A DNA stretch of 64,000 nucleotides, taken from the NCBI GenBank assembly GCA_946412245.1, contig CAMKGM010000010.1:1-64000 (forward strand). Direction: 5' to 3'. Positions 32,896 to 40,366 of the stretch are shown in pieces (the stretch's first letter is position 1; every line of letters starts with the position of its first letter). Made by a program: the position numbers and the translations under genes. The notes under the pieces were generated by a model. The model searched no databases, was not told the origin of the DNA, and was given only the letters and a program-made list of their open reading frames with translations. The stretch comes from an uncultured Bacteroidales bacterium (GTDB lineage Bacteria; Bacteroidota; Bacteroidia; Bacteroidales; Muribaculaceae).

Positions 32896-33552
32896 ATGAA
32901 AAAGATTATAGTGATTGACGGCGGGCCGCGTAAAATTTTCAACACGGCCGCCATGCTTCAAAAGTTTGCCGAGGGAGCTCGGTCGGTGAACGACGAGATT
33001 GAAGTTAAGACCATAAGGCTCTATGACCTGCAGTATCGTGGCTGTATGTCGTGCATGGCTTGCAAACTGAAGGGTGCGGCAACGCGTGTGTGCAAATTCA
33101 AGGACGGTTTGACACCCGTACTCGAAGAGATTGCTCAAGCCGATGGTCTGGCCATGGGTTCGCCCATCTATTTCAGTGAGGTGACGGCACAGTTGCGCGC
33201 CTTGCTAGAGCGACTGATTTTCCCCTGGCTGTCGTATGCCGACTTCAGCTTGACGGCACCCAAGAAGATACCGGTGGTCCTCACTTACACGATGAATGCT
33301 GACCCCGAGCAGGCCAGGGGCATCTATCAGTGCATGAGCCTCATTGAGAACTGCTTGATGAGGGCTTATGGCGATGTGGAGCATGTGGATGCGTTCAACA
33401 CCTATCAGGTGAAGAAATACGACCTGTACGACTTGTCGGCATTCCCTGAGCCGATGAAGCGTGCGTGGCGCGATGCGCACTGGGAGAATGACTTGCAGCG
33501 GGCCTACGAGGCAGGGCAACGCATGGCCCGGAAAGTGCTGGCTACAACCTGA
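32896..33552 (+). CDS. Flavodoxin-fold NAD(P)H-dependent FMN reductase with Cys cluster
   Basis: 218 residues. MKKIIVIDGGPRKIFNTAAMLQKFAEGA is the FMN-phosphate loop of the iron-sulfur-flavoprotein/NADPH-dependent FMN reductase family. YRGCMSCMACKLKGAATRVCKFKDGL carries a C-x2-C-x2-C...C cluster that in related proteins binds an Fe-S centre. MGSPIYFSEVTAQLRALLERLIFPW is the dimer/flavin-side segment. It probably takes part in redox homeostasis. It is the last gene of the MarR operon and is followed by a terminator. Confidence 0.88.
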   Translation: MKKIIVIDGGPRKIFNTAAMLQKFAEGARSVNDEIEVKTIRLYDLQYRGCMSCMACKLKGAATRVCKFKDGLTPVLEEIAQADGLAMGSPIYFSEVTAQLRALLERLIFPWLSYADFSLTAPKKIPVVLTYTMNADPEQARGIYQCMSLIENCLMRAYGDVEHVDAFNTYQVKKYDLYDLSAFPEPMKRAWRDAHWENDLQRAYEAGQRMARKVLATT

Positions 33553-33611
33553 CTAATGCTTTTGTGCTTTCCGTGAGGAGTTATATATTGGCTTAGAGGA
33601 ATCACACTGAA

Positions 33612-33628
33612 GACCGAATTGGGTTAAA
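33612..33628 (+). repeat. 17-bp motif, copy 2
   Basis: Identical to 31035-31051 and directly before the terminator stem at 33630. Confidence 0.7.
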
Positions 33629-33629
33629 T

Positions 33630-33661
33630 GGGACTAGACTTTTTGCTCTAGTCCCTTTTTT
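33630..33661 (+). terminator. Rho-independent terminator of the marR operon
   Basis: Stem GGGACTAGA / TCTAGTCCC (33630-33638 with 33647-33655) followed by six T. Confidence 0.9.
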
Positions 33662-33772
33662 GTGTCAGTTCTTTGCTCACCATGAAAAGGTGCTAATCAA
33701 AGAATTGCTGGCGCTGAATCCAAAGACGAAATAGTGCGTGTTTTGATTGATTATGTTGCAAAGATATGAAAT

Positions 33773-33817
33773 AAGTTTGTAACTAACAAGTTTGTAACTA
33801 ACAAGGTTGTTACTAAT
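33773..33817. repeat. Three 15-bp tandem repeats
   Basis: AAGTTTGTAACTAAC at 33773 and 33788 (exact), a diverged third at 33803 and a trace of a fourth. They lie in the ~450-bp gap between the marR operon and purC, which otherwise holds only the terminator, the 17-bp motif and the purC promoter. Confidence 0.75.
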
Positions 33818-33953
33818 AAAGTTGTTTCATGTTAAAATCTTAATGCGTGATTTCAGTTTTATGTAGGACCTTGAATGTATGTTGTTGTCATGAAGAAATG
33901 AGATTTATGTGTAGATTTTTAATGTGGGCGAGGGTTATGTGGACAAACTTTGT

Positions 33954-33961
33954 TATCTTTG
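33954..33961 (+). promoter_or_regulatory. Predicted -7 box for purC
   Basis: TATCTTTG, ~43 bp before the ATG. No good -33 box at 19-20 bp. Confidence 0.5.
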
Positions 33962-34004
33962 CATGAAATTTAGAATATAAACAATACAAACAAGAAAAAG
34001 CGAT

Positions 34005-34964
34005 ATGGGAAACACTTTGGTTCGCACTGATTATCAGTTCGATGGACAAGAGAAAGTTTATCACGGCAAAGTTCGTGATGTGTATTTTTTAGGCAACGAC
34101 CTGCTGGTGATGGTGGCTACCGACCGCATCTCGGCCTTCGATGTGATTCTGCCCAAGGGCATACCCTCGAAGGGGCAGGTGCTCAACCAAATTGCAGCCA
34201 AGTTCCTGGATGCCACTGCCGATATTGTGCCCAACTGGAAGCTGGCCACGCCCGACCCCATGGTGACGGTGGGTCGCCGTTGCGAGCCGTTCGCGCTGGA
34301 AATGATCATTCGCGGTTATCTCACCGGTAGCGCTTGGCGCGAGTACAAGAACGGTTGCCGCGAACTGTGTGGTGTGAAACTGCCCGACGGCATGCGCGAG
34401 AACGAGCGTTTCCCCGAGCCTATCATCACGCCCACCACCAAGGCCGAGGCCGGACACGACGAGAACATCTCGAAGGAGGAAATTCTGGCGCAAGGTCTTG
34501 CCACCCCCGAGGACTATGAGGTGATGGAGCGCTACACCCGCGCCCTGTTTGCACGCGGCACCGAGATTGCCGCCAAGAAGGGCCTCATTCTGGTCGACAC
34601 CAAATATGAGTTTGGCAAATACAATGGCGAGGTGATACTCATGGACGAGATTCACACACCCGACTCGTCGCGCTATTTCTATGCCGAAGGCTTTGAAGAG
34701 CGTTTCGAGAAAGGCGAGCCCCAGAAGCAACTCTCCAAGGAGTTTGTGCGCCAGTGGCTCATTGAGCACGACTTTATGGGCAAGGAGGGTCAGCAAGTGC
34801 CCGAGATGACCGACGAGTATTGCGAGACGGTGGCACAGCGCTACATTGAACTCTATGAGGAAATCACCGGCGAGAAGTTTGAGCGCAACCTGGATGCCGA
34901 CCTGAATGCCCGCATCGAGGCTAATGTGAGCAAGTGGATTGAGAGCGAGAAAGCTCTCCGTTGA
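34005..34964 (+). CDS. purC: Phosphoribosylaminoimidazole-succinocarboxamide synthase
   Basis: A 319-residue SAICAR synthetase joining CAIR and aspartate with ATP in purine synthesis. Motifs: [34 protein letters not shown] (ATP site), [35 protein letters not shown], and [32 protein letters not shown]. The length matches the longer Bacteroidota form. It has its own promoter and is followed by an 8-bp tandem repeat and then ubiE; cotranscription with ubiE is plausible, as no terminator was seen. Confidence 0.97.
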   Translation: MGNTLVRTDYQFDGQEKVYHGKVRDVYFLGNDLLVMVATDRISAFDVILPKGIPSKGQVLNQIAAKFLDATADIVPNWKLATPDPMVTVGRRCEPFALEMIIRGYLTGSAWREYKNGCRELCGVKLPDGMRENERFPEPIITPTTKAEAGHDENISKEEILAQGLATPEDYEVMERYTRALFARGTEIAAKKGLILVDTKYEFGKYNGEVILMDEIHTPDSSRYFYAEGFEERFEKGEPQKQLSKEFVRQWLIEHDFMGKEGQQVPEMTDEYCETVAQRYIELYEEITGEKFERNLDADLNARIEANVSKWIESEKALR

Positions 34965-34970
34965 TTTTTT

Positions 34971-35010
34971 TCGAATAATCGAATAATCGAGTAATCGAAT
35001 AATCGAGTTT
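34971..35010. repeat. Five 8-bp tandem repeats
   Basis: TCGAATAA / TCGAGTAA units at 34971, 34979, 34987, 34995 and a partial unit at 35003, between purC and ubiE/menG. The number of units could vary between strains. Confidence 0.75.
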
Positions 35011-35029
35011 ATTTGAAAATTTAGTGGGG

Positions 35030-35776
35030 ATGAGCGAGAAATCGAGTCAGGTGGAGGAAATCAAGCCCTATAGCGAGCAAGGGGGCAAGACCGAGCAGGT
35101 GCGAGAAATGTTCGACAGCATTGCGCCTGCCTACGACTTCATGAACCATGCCATGACGCTGGGCATCGACAAGTGGTGGCGCCGCGTGGCGTGCCTCAGA
35201 GTGGCAAAACACAAGCCCAAGCGCTTGCTCGATGTGGCAACCGGCACCGGCGACTTTGCCATTCAGCTCTACAAGAAACTCAAGCCCTCGGCCATTGTGG
35301 GCATCGACTTGAGCGAGGGCATGCTCGAGGTGGCGCGCAAAAAGGTGGCCGACAAGCAACTTGCCGACAAAATCAGCTTTGAGCAGGGCGACAGCCTGAG
35401 AATGCGTTTTGCCGACGGCAGTTTCGATGCCGTGACGGTGGCCTTTGGGGTGCGCAACTTTGAACATATCGACCAGGGCTACAAAGAGATGCACCGAGTG
35501 CTGAGCGAGGGCGGGGTGCTGTGTGTGGTAGAACTCTCCACGCCGCGCAACCGTGTGGAGCGTTGGTTCTATGACCTGTACACGCTGCACATCATCCCCT
35601 CGATAGGGTCGCTCAAGAGCGGCGACAAGAGTGCTTACCGCTACTTGCCGCAAAGCATTGCCGCCGTGCCGCAAGGCGACGACATGCTGCAGCTCATGCG
35701 CGATGCCGGCTTCAAGCATTGCCGCTGCGTGAGCCTCACGATGGGCACTTGCAGCATCTACACCGCTGTAAAATAA
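35030..35776 (+). CDS. menG: Demethylmenaquinone methyltransferase (UbiE/MenG)
   Basis: A 248-residue SAM-dependent C-methyltransferase for the last step of menaquinone synthesis. Motifs: VREMFDSIAPAYDFMNHAMTLGIDKWWRR, LLDVATGTGDFAI (SAM site), VGIDLSEGMLEVARKK, and VTVAFGVRNFEHIDQGYKEMHRVLSEGG. ATG 35030 (MSEKSSQVEEIKPY) is chosen over the GTG two codons upstream. Menaquinone feeds the cytochrome bd oxidase encoded at 39-42 kb. Confidence 0.95.
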   Translation: MSEKSSQVEEIKPYSEQGGKTEQVREMFDSIAPAYDFMNHAMTLGIDKWWRRVACLRVAKHKPKRLLDVATGTGDFAIQLYKKLKPSAIVGIDLSEGMLEVARKKVADKQLADKISFEQGDSLRMRFADGSFDAVTVAFGVRNFEHIDQGYKEMHRVLSEGGVLCVVELSTPRNRVERWFYDLYTLHIIPSIGSLKSGDKSAYRYLPQSIAAVPQGDDMLQLMRDAGFKHCRCVSLTMGTCSIYTAVK

Positions 35777-35808
35777 TGTGACTCGTCGTGTGGTATTAAA
35801 AAAATGAT

Positions 35809-35816
35809 TATATTTG
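35809..35816 (+). promoter_or_regulatory. Predicted -7 box for pfkA
   Basis: TATATTTG, 31 bp before the ATG at 35848. The -33 region is poor. Confidence 0.5.
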
Positions 35817-35847
35817 CAAGAAAATAACCAAATTAACACATAAAGCA

Positions 35848-36828
35848 ATGGCAGCAATCAAGACAATAGGCATTCTGACCTCGGGCGGTGACGCCCCCGG
35901 CATGAATGCGGCAATCCGCGCCATCACGCGTTCTGCAATCTATAGCGGATTTAAAGTGAAGGGCATCTATCGCGGCTATCGCGGCCTGATAGATGACGAA
36001 ATCGTTGATTTCAAAACCCAAAACGTGTCGAATATCATTCATCATGGCGGCACTATTCTCAAGACGGCACGATGCAAGGAGTTCAAGACGCGCGAAGGTC
36101 AGGAAATAGCCTATAAAAACATGCGCAAGCACGACATTGACGCGCTTGTGGTGATAGGCGGCGACGGGTCGCTCACCGGTGCCAGGAGTTTTGCCAGCGA
36201 GTTCGACGTGCCCATCATCGGTCTGCCCGGAACCATCGACAACGATTTGTATGGCACTGACCACACCATTGGCTATGACACGGCATTGAACACCATCATG
36301 TGGTGCGTGGACCGCATTCGCGACACGGCCACGTCGCACGAGCGTCTGTTCTTTATCGAGGTGATGGGCCGCAATGCCGGCTTCCTGGCATTGAATGGCG
36401 CTATTGCCAGCGGTGCCGAGGCTGCCATTATCCCTGAAATCTCAACCGAGGTTGACCAACTTGCCGAACTGATTCAGAACGGATTCCGCAAGAGCAAGAA
36501 CTCGTCGATTGTGCTGGTGGCCGAGAGTCCCATCACGGGCGGCGCCATGGGGCTTGCCGAACGTGTGCGCAAGGAATATCCGCAATATGACGTGCGAGTT
36601 ACCATCCTGGGTCACCTGCAGCGAGGCGGCTCGCCCACGGCCCTGGATCGCATCTTGGCTTCGCGCATGGGTGCTGCCGCTGTGGATGCGCTGCTTGAAG
36701 GCCAGCGCAATGTGATGATTGGAGATGCCAACGACGAGATTGTGTATGTGCCCTTCTCCAAGGCTATCAAGAATGAGAAACCCATTGACCGTGAGTTGCT
36801 CAACACCCTGCGTAGGCTCTCAATCTAA
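35848..36828 (+). CDS. pfkA: ATP-dependent 6-phosphofructokinase
   Basis: A 326-residue glycolytic enzyme phosphorylating fructose 6-phosphate. [23 protein letters not shown] and [12 protein letters not shown] are the nucleotide-site motifs; the Gly of GGDGS is typical of ATP- rather than PPi-dependent enzymes. [24 protein letters not shown] contains the catalytic Asp. [15 protein letters not shown] and [16 protein letters not shown] are the substrate-site segments. A strong hairpin follows. Confidence 0.96.
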   Translation: MAAIKTIGILTSGGDAPGMNAAIRAITRSAIYSGFKVKGIYRGYRGLIDDEIVDFKTQNVSNIIHHGGTILKTARCKEFKTREGQEIAYKNMRKHDIDALVVIGGDGSLTGARSFASEFDVPIIGLPGTIDNDLYGTDHTIGYDTALNTIMWCVDRIRDTATSHERLFFIEVMGRNAGFLALNGAIASGAEAAIIPEISTEVDQLAELIQNGFRKSKNSSIVLVAESPITGGAMGLAERVRKEYPQYDVRVTILGHLQRGGSPTALDRILASRMGAAAVDALLEGQRNVMIGDANDEIVYVPFSKAIKNEKPIDRELLNTLRRLSI

Positions 36829-36881
36829 TCCAAACCATCATTACGATTTACCGCTCAGTTATAGCGAGGACATAAACAAAC

Positions 36882-36898
36882 GACCGAATTAGGTTAAA
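36882..36898 (+). repeat. 17-bp motif, copy 3
   Basis: GACCGAATTAGGTTAAA, one base different from copies 1 and 2; 2 bp before the terminator stem of pfkA. Confidence 0.7.
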
Positions 36899-36900
36899 GA

Positions 36901-36933
36901 GAAACCGATGAGCATCTTGCGCTCATCGGTTTC
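36901..36933 (+). terminator. Terminator hairpin after pfkA
   Basis: A 13-bp perfect stem GAAACCGATGAGC / GCTCATCGGTTTC with a 7-nt loop, followed by a T-rich but interrupted tract. Confidence 0.75.
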
Positions 36934-36960
36934 CTTATTTGTTTGTGTTGTTATTGCGGA

Positions 36961-37674
36961 TTAGTTGGCATCAAGGGGTTGCAGATAGTGCTTGATGTCC
37001 TTGAGTTCGCCGTTCTGCAGCGTAACATCGGCAATTTTGACGGTGGCATTCTCTCGCACCGCCTGAGTCACCTGGTAGACAAACGATTTGTTGCCTACAT
37101 AAATTTTCACCTTGAAACCATTGTTGCCGTTAAGTTGCTCATAGTTGACCACCGAGAACTTATACACCCCGTCGGCAAGCCGTTCCTTGCTGGGCCACAT
37201 GATGTTTTCAACGCCGGTGGAGATGGGGCCAACCATATCAACGTCAATCAGTCCGCCCATGTTTGTGGGCGACTGGCCCTTGTTCTGGTTGTGGCGCAGA
37301 TAGAAGATTTGCTCGCCACCGGGTTCCACGGCATGAGCGTCAAAGTCCACGCGGTATTGTCCGTCTTCGTTCCACACGAGTTTCATGCCCATGTAGCCGG
37401 TTTCACCGCCGGCATCGTCAACGGCTCGGTCAATGTCGCGCTCCTGTGGAATGGTGTCGTGTATCACAACGGTATCTACCCGAGTCACCACGCGAGTGGT
37501 GGTGCGGTTGCAACCACACTGCTTGGGCCAAAAGATGAGCAACAGAAGCAGAATAATGTCAATGATGGCGACAATGATGTTCCACTTCTTGAGTTTGCGG
37601 TTGGGATCCTTGGGTGGCTGTTGCATTCCGGGTCCTGTAGGCTGTGGCATATTAGGATTGTTCTGTGTTTCCAT
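36961..37674 (-). CDS. Single-pass membrane protein with YfaP/DUF2135-like domain
   Basis: 237 residues. An N-terminal Pro/Gln-rich cytoplasmic part (METQNNPNMPQPTGPGMQQPPKDPN) precedes one membrane helix (WNIIVAIIDIILLLLLIFW) and a Cys pair (QCGCN). The periplasmic domain has LVWNEDGQYRVDFDAHAVEPGGEQIFY, GGLIDVDMVGPISTGVENIMWPSKE and DGVYKFSVVNYEQLNGNNGFKVKIYVG. This pattern resembles the YfaP/DUF2135 beta-sandwich, but family membership is inference. It lies 18 bp downstream of the dehydrogenase-like gene, in the same direction. Confidence 0.6.
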   Translation of the reverse strand: METQNNPNMPQPTGPGMQQPPKDPNRKLKKWNIIVAIIDIILLLLLIFWPKQCGCNRTTTRVVTRVDTVVIHDTIPQERDIDRAVDDAGGETGYMGMKLVWNEDGQYRVDFDAHAVEPGGEQIFYLRHNQNKGQSPTNMGGLIDVDMVGPISTGVENIMWPSKERLADGVYKFSVVNYEQLNGNNGFKVKIYVGNKSFVYQVTQAVRENATVKIADVTLQNGELKDIKHYLQPLDAN

Positions 37675-37692
37675 AATGAGTTATGTTTTGAA

Positions 37693-39003
37693 TTAAACAC
37701 CGATGCATCGGTAGTCAAATCCCATTTCTTCGAGTTCGCGCCGGTCATAGATGTTGCGTCCGTCAATGACGAGCGGCTTGTTCATGAGCTCCTTGATTTG
37801 GTTCCAAGCGGGCAGGTGGAACTGTCGCCACTCGGTGAGTAGCAACAGCGCGTCGGCCCCCTTGACAGCATCGTACATGTCAACGCCGCAGTAGATGTCG
37901 TTCCAGCGCAGTTTGGCAGTGTTCATAGTCACCGGGTCATAGACGCGCACCTTGCAACCCGCCTTGAGCAGCAGGTCGAGCGTAACGATGGCGGGTCCCT
38001 CGCTCATGTCGTCGGTCTCGGGTTTGAACGAGAGTCCCCACATGGCCACGGTCTTGCCTTTGAGTTTACCGCCGTAGTACTTGGAGAGTTTCTCAAACAG
38101 GACGCGTTTTTGGCTCATATTCACCTGGTCGACAGCCCGCAGCACATCCATGTTGAAGTCGTTGACATCGGCAATATTAATCAAGTCGCGAATGTCTTGC
38201 GAGAAGAGTGTGCCACCGTAGCCGCAGCCGGGGTAGATGTACTTGGGGCCGATGCGGCTGTCGGTTCCCACTCCGTGCCGCACCACGTTGGCGTCGGCAC
38301 CCACCACCTCGCAGAAGTTGGCAATCTCGTTCATGAGACTGATGCGCGTGGCGAGCATACTGGTTGCGGCATATTTAATCATCTCGGCTGTGGATGTGTC
38401 GGTGAGAATCACACTGTTGTTGCGTAGCAGAATGGGGCGGTAAAGGTGTGTGAGCACCTCCTTGGCTCGCTCTGACTCCACGCCGATGACGATGCGGTCA
38501 GGCTTCATGAAATCCTTGATGGCGTTGCCTTCAGTGAGGAAATCGGGGTTTGAAGCCACATCAAACTCCACAGGGTCTTTGCGCTTGGCCATCTCAGTTG
38601 CGATGATTTCCTTGACCTGTCGTGCTGTGCCGGCGGGAACAGTGGTCTTGAGAACGTACACGGTGTATCGCTTGATGCCGTTGGCAAAGTCGCGTGCAAT
38701 CTTGTGAATGGGCGAGAGGTCGGTGCTGCCGTCGGAGTTGAGAGTGGGGTCGCCGGCACAGAACACCACGTCAACATCTTCAAAGCACTGCTTGTAGTCG
38801 GCGCTGAACACCAAGCGCCCGTCGTTCACGTTATGGCTTATCATGGCTTCCAGCCCCGGTTCGTAGATGGGGAGTGCGCCATAGACCAGGCGGTTAATCT
38901 TCTGGCTGTCGGGGTCGACACAAGTCACATTGACACCCAGTTCAGAGAAGCAGGTGCTGGTGACCAAGGCGACATATCCGGTTCCTACAATTGATATTTT
39001 CAT
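37693..39003 (-). CDS. UDP-glucose/GDP-mannose dehydrogenase homologue lacking the catalytic Cys
   Basis: A 436-residue protein with the three domains of UDP-glucose 6-dehydrogenase: Rossmann start MKISIVGTGYVALVTSTCFSELGVNVTCVD, central YAATSMLATRISLMNEIANFCEVVGAD, and C-terminal GKTVAMWGLSFKPETDDMSEGPAIV. Active enzymes have GGSCFPKD with the catalytic Cys and Lys; here the segment reads GCGYGGTLFSQD (around 38200), so Leu replaces Cys and Gln replaces Lys. VGTP is replaced by GDPT, and NPEFL by NPDFL. It is therefore a diverged paralogue that may not oxidise UDP-glucose normally. ATG 39003 was chosen; the longer frame has no support. Confidence 0.8.
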   Translation of the reverse strand: MKISIVGTGYVALVTSTCFSELGVNVTCVDPDSQKINRLVYGALPIYEPGLEAMISHNVNDGRLVFSADYKQCFEDVDVVFCAGDPTLNSDGSTDLSPIHKIARDFANGIKRYTVYVLKTTVPAGTARQVKEIIATEMAKRKDPVEFDVASNPDFLTEGNAIKDFMKPDRIVIGVESERAKEVLTHLYRPILLRNNSVILTDTSTAEMIKYAATSMLATRISLMNEIANFCEVVGADANVVRHGVGTDSRIGPKYIYPGCGYGGTLFSQDIRDLINIADVNDFNMDVLRAVDQVNMSQKRVLFEKLSKYYGGKLKGKTVAMWGLSFKPETDDMSEGPAIVTLDLLLKAGCKVRVYDPVTMNTAKLRWNDIYCGVDMYDAVKGADALLLLTEWRQFHLPAWNQIKELMNKPLVIDGRNIYDRRELEEMGFDYRCIGV

Positions 39004-39058
39004 GACCGTAATGGTTTGGTTATTCTTGAAGTTATGTTGCAAATCGCATTGTTATCGG

Positions 39059-39088
39059 CAAATATACAATATTTTCTCTTTTCTGCAA
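39059..39088 (-). promoter_or_regulatory. Predicted promoter of the dehydrogenase-like gene
   Basis: Minus-strand -33 TTG (39086-39088), 19-bp spacer, -7 TATATTTG (39059-39066). Confidence 0.7.
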
Positions 39089-39118
39089 TCAAATGTGTCA
39101 CATTTTTTCATAATGTGT

Positions 39119-39146
39119 AAAAAATCGGGGCCAAAATCGGCCCCGA
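39119..39146 (-). terminator. Rho-independent terminator of the cydAB operon
   Basis: Stem TCGGGGCC / GGCCCCGA (39125-39132 with 39139-39146), with six T on the minus strand; ~40 bp after the cydB stop codon. Confidence 0.85.
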
Positions 39147-39187
39147 CTCATGTATGGTTTAGTCTTGTGTTTCAGTTGTGCATAGTG

Positions 39188-40330
39188 TCAATACTTGTCG
39201 TCAGGGTCGGTATTGTCCATCTCGTGTTGAGTGATTTTGTTGTGGTCCATTTTGTACCAGGCGTAGGCGATGTAGGCCAGCACAAAGGGCACGAGGATAG
39301 AAACATAACTCATGACACGCAGGGTGAACAGGCTCGATGAACTGTTGCGCAAGTTAAGCGAACTGTTGACATCGATGTTTGAGGGATAATAGGCTGTGCC
39401 ATTGAACCCCAGCACCCAAAAGAGGGTGAGCACGACCATCACGGTGCCGATGCCGGCGGGCCAAATGCCGTGAGTGAAGTCGTGCTTGAGCATCGTTTTG
39501 CCGATGCCCCAAAGCACCATGACTACGCCCAGCACCAGCAATGCCAGGCACCACCACATCTCCAGGTAGTTTGCGAGATACTTGTTCTCGGCAGGAGTCA
39601 TAATGCCGCTATCGTCGACCTGCACGCCCGTGGCGGTGAGAATGAGCGCGAGCGAGATGAGGAACAGCACCACGAAGATGGGGGCGTTAATGATGAGCGC
39701 CTTGCGCTGCTTGGCACGAAGTGCGTCGTCATCAATGTTGTTGATGAAATAGAGCGAGGCGAGTGTGCGTGCCAGGAAAAAGACCATGAAACCGAAAATC
39801 AGGTTCTTCCACGAGGCAATGGCCTCAAGCCCGTGGGCAGGTCCCCATTGTGAGATGGTTGCGGCCTGGGTGTTGAGAATGTTATCCTTGGTGATGGTGA
39901 AATCGTTGCCAAAGAACATACTTGCCACTACCACGCCGAGCAATACCGGTCCCACGATGCCATTGATGAGCAGTAGCGTGTCGTAGAACCGCGTCCCGAA
40001 CACATTGCCCGCCTTGGACCGGTATTCATAGGCCACGGCTTGGACTACAAAACTGAACAAGATGAACATCCAGAGCCAGTAGGCACCGCCAAAACTCGTG
40101 GAGTAGAATAGGGGGAAGGAAGCAAAGAAGGCACCACCGAAGGTGACCAGCGTGGTGAATGTGAACTCCCACTTGCGTCCCAGGGAGTTGACCATCATGG
40201 TGCGTTGCGCTTTGCCGTCGGCGTGCAAGAGCATGGACTGTCCGCCCTGCACAAAGAGCAGGAAAACGAGCACCGATCCAAGTATGGAGATGATGAGCCA
40301 CCAGTAGTTTTGAAGAATATAGTGTGTCAT
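39188..40330 (-). CDS. cydB: Cytochrome bd oxidase subunit II
   Basis: A 380-residue inner-membrane subunit of the bd-type quinol oxidase. The opening has LLFVQGGQSMLL (the family's GG motif). EWEFT-like RKWEFTFTTLVTFGGAFFASFPLFYSTSFGGAYWLWMFILF follows, then FGNDFTITKDN and NNIDDDALRAKQRKAL. Nine hydrophobic segments are visible. It lies 36 bp downstream of cydA. With CydA it reduces oxygen at high affinity with menaquinol, a common trait in nanaerobic Bacteroidales. Confidence 0.95.
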   Translation of the reverse strand: MTHYILQNYWWLIISILGSVLVFLLFVQGGQSMLLHADGKAQRTMMVNSLGRKWEFTFTTLVTFGGAFFASFPLFYSTSFGGAYWLWMFILFSFVVQAVAYEYRSKAGNVFGTRFYDTLLLINGIVGPVLLGVVVASMFFGNDFTITKDNILNTQAATISQWGPAHGLEAIASWKNLIFGFMVFFLARTLASLYFINNIDDDALRAKQRKALIINAPIFVVLFLISLALILTATGVQVDDSGIMTPAENKYLANYLEMWWCLALLVLGVVMVLWGIGKTMLKHDFTHGIWPAGIGTVMVVLTLFWVLGFNGTAYYPSNIDVNSSLNLRNSSSSLFTLRVMSYVSILVPFVLAYIAYAWYKMDHNKITQHEMDNTDPDDKY

Positions 40331-40366
40331 GTCGGTTGCTTTTGTGTCGTGTTGATAATAGAACTT

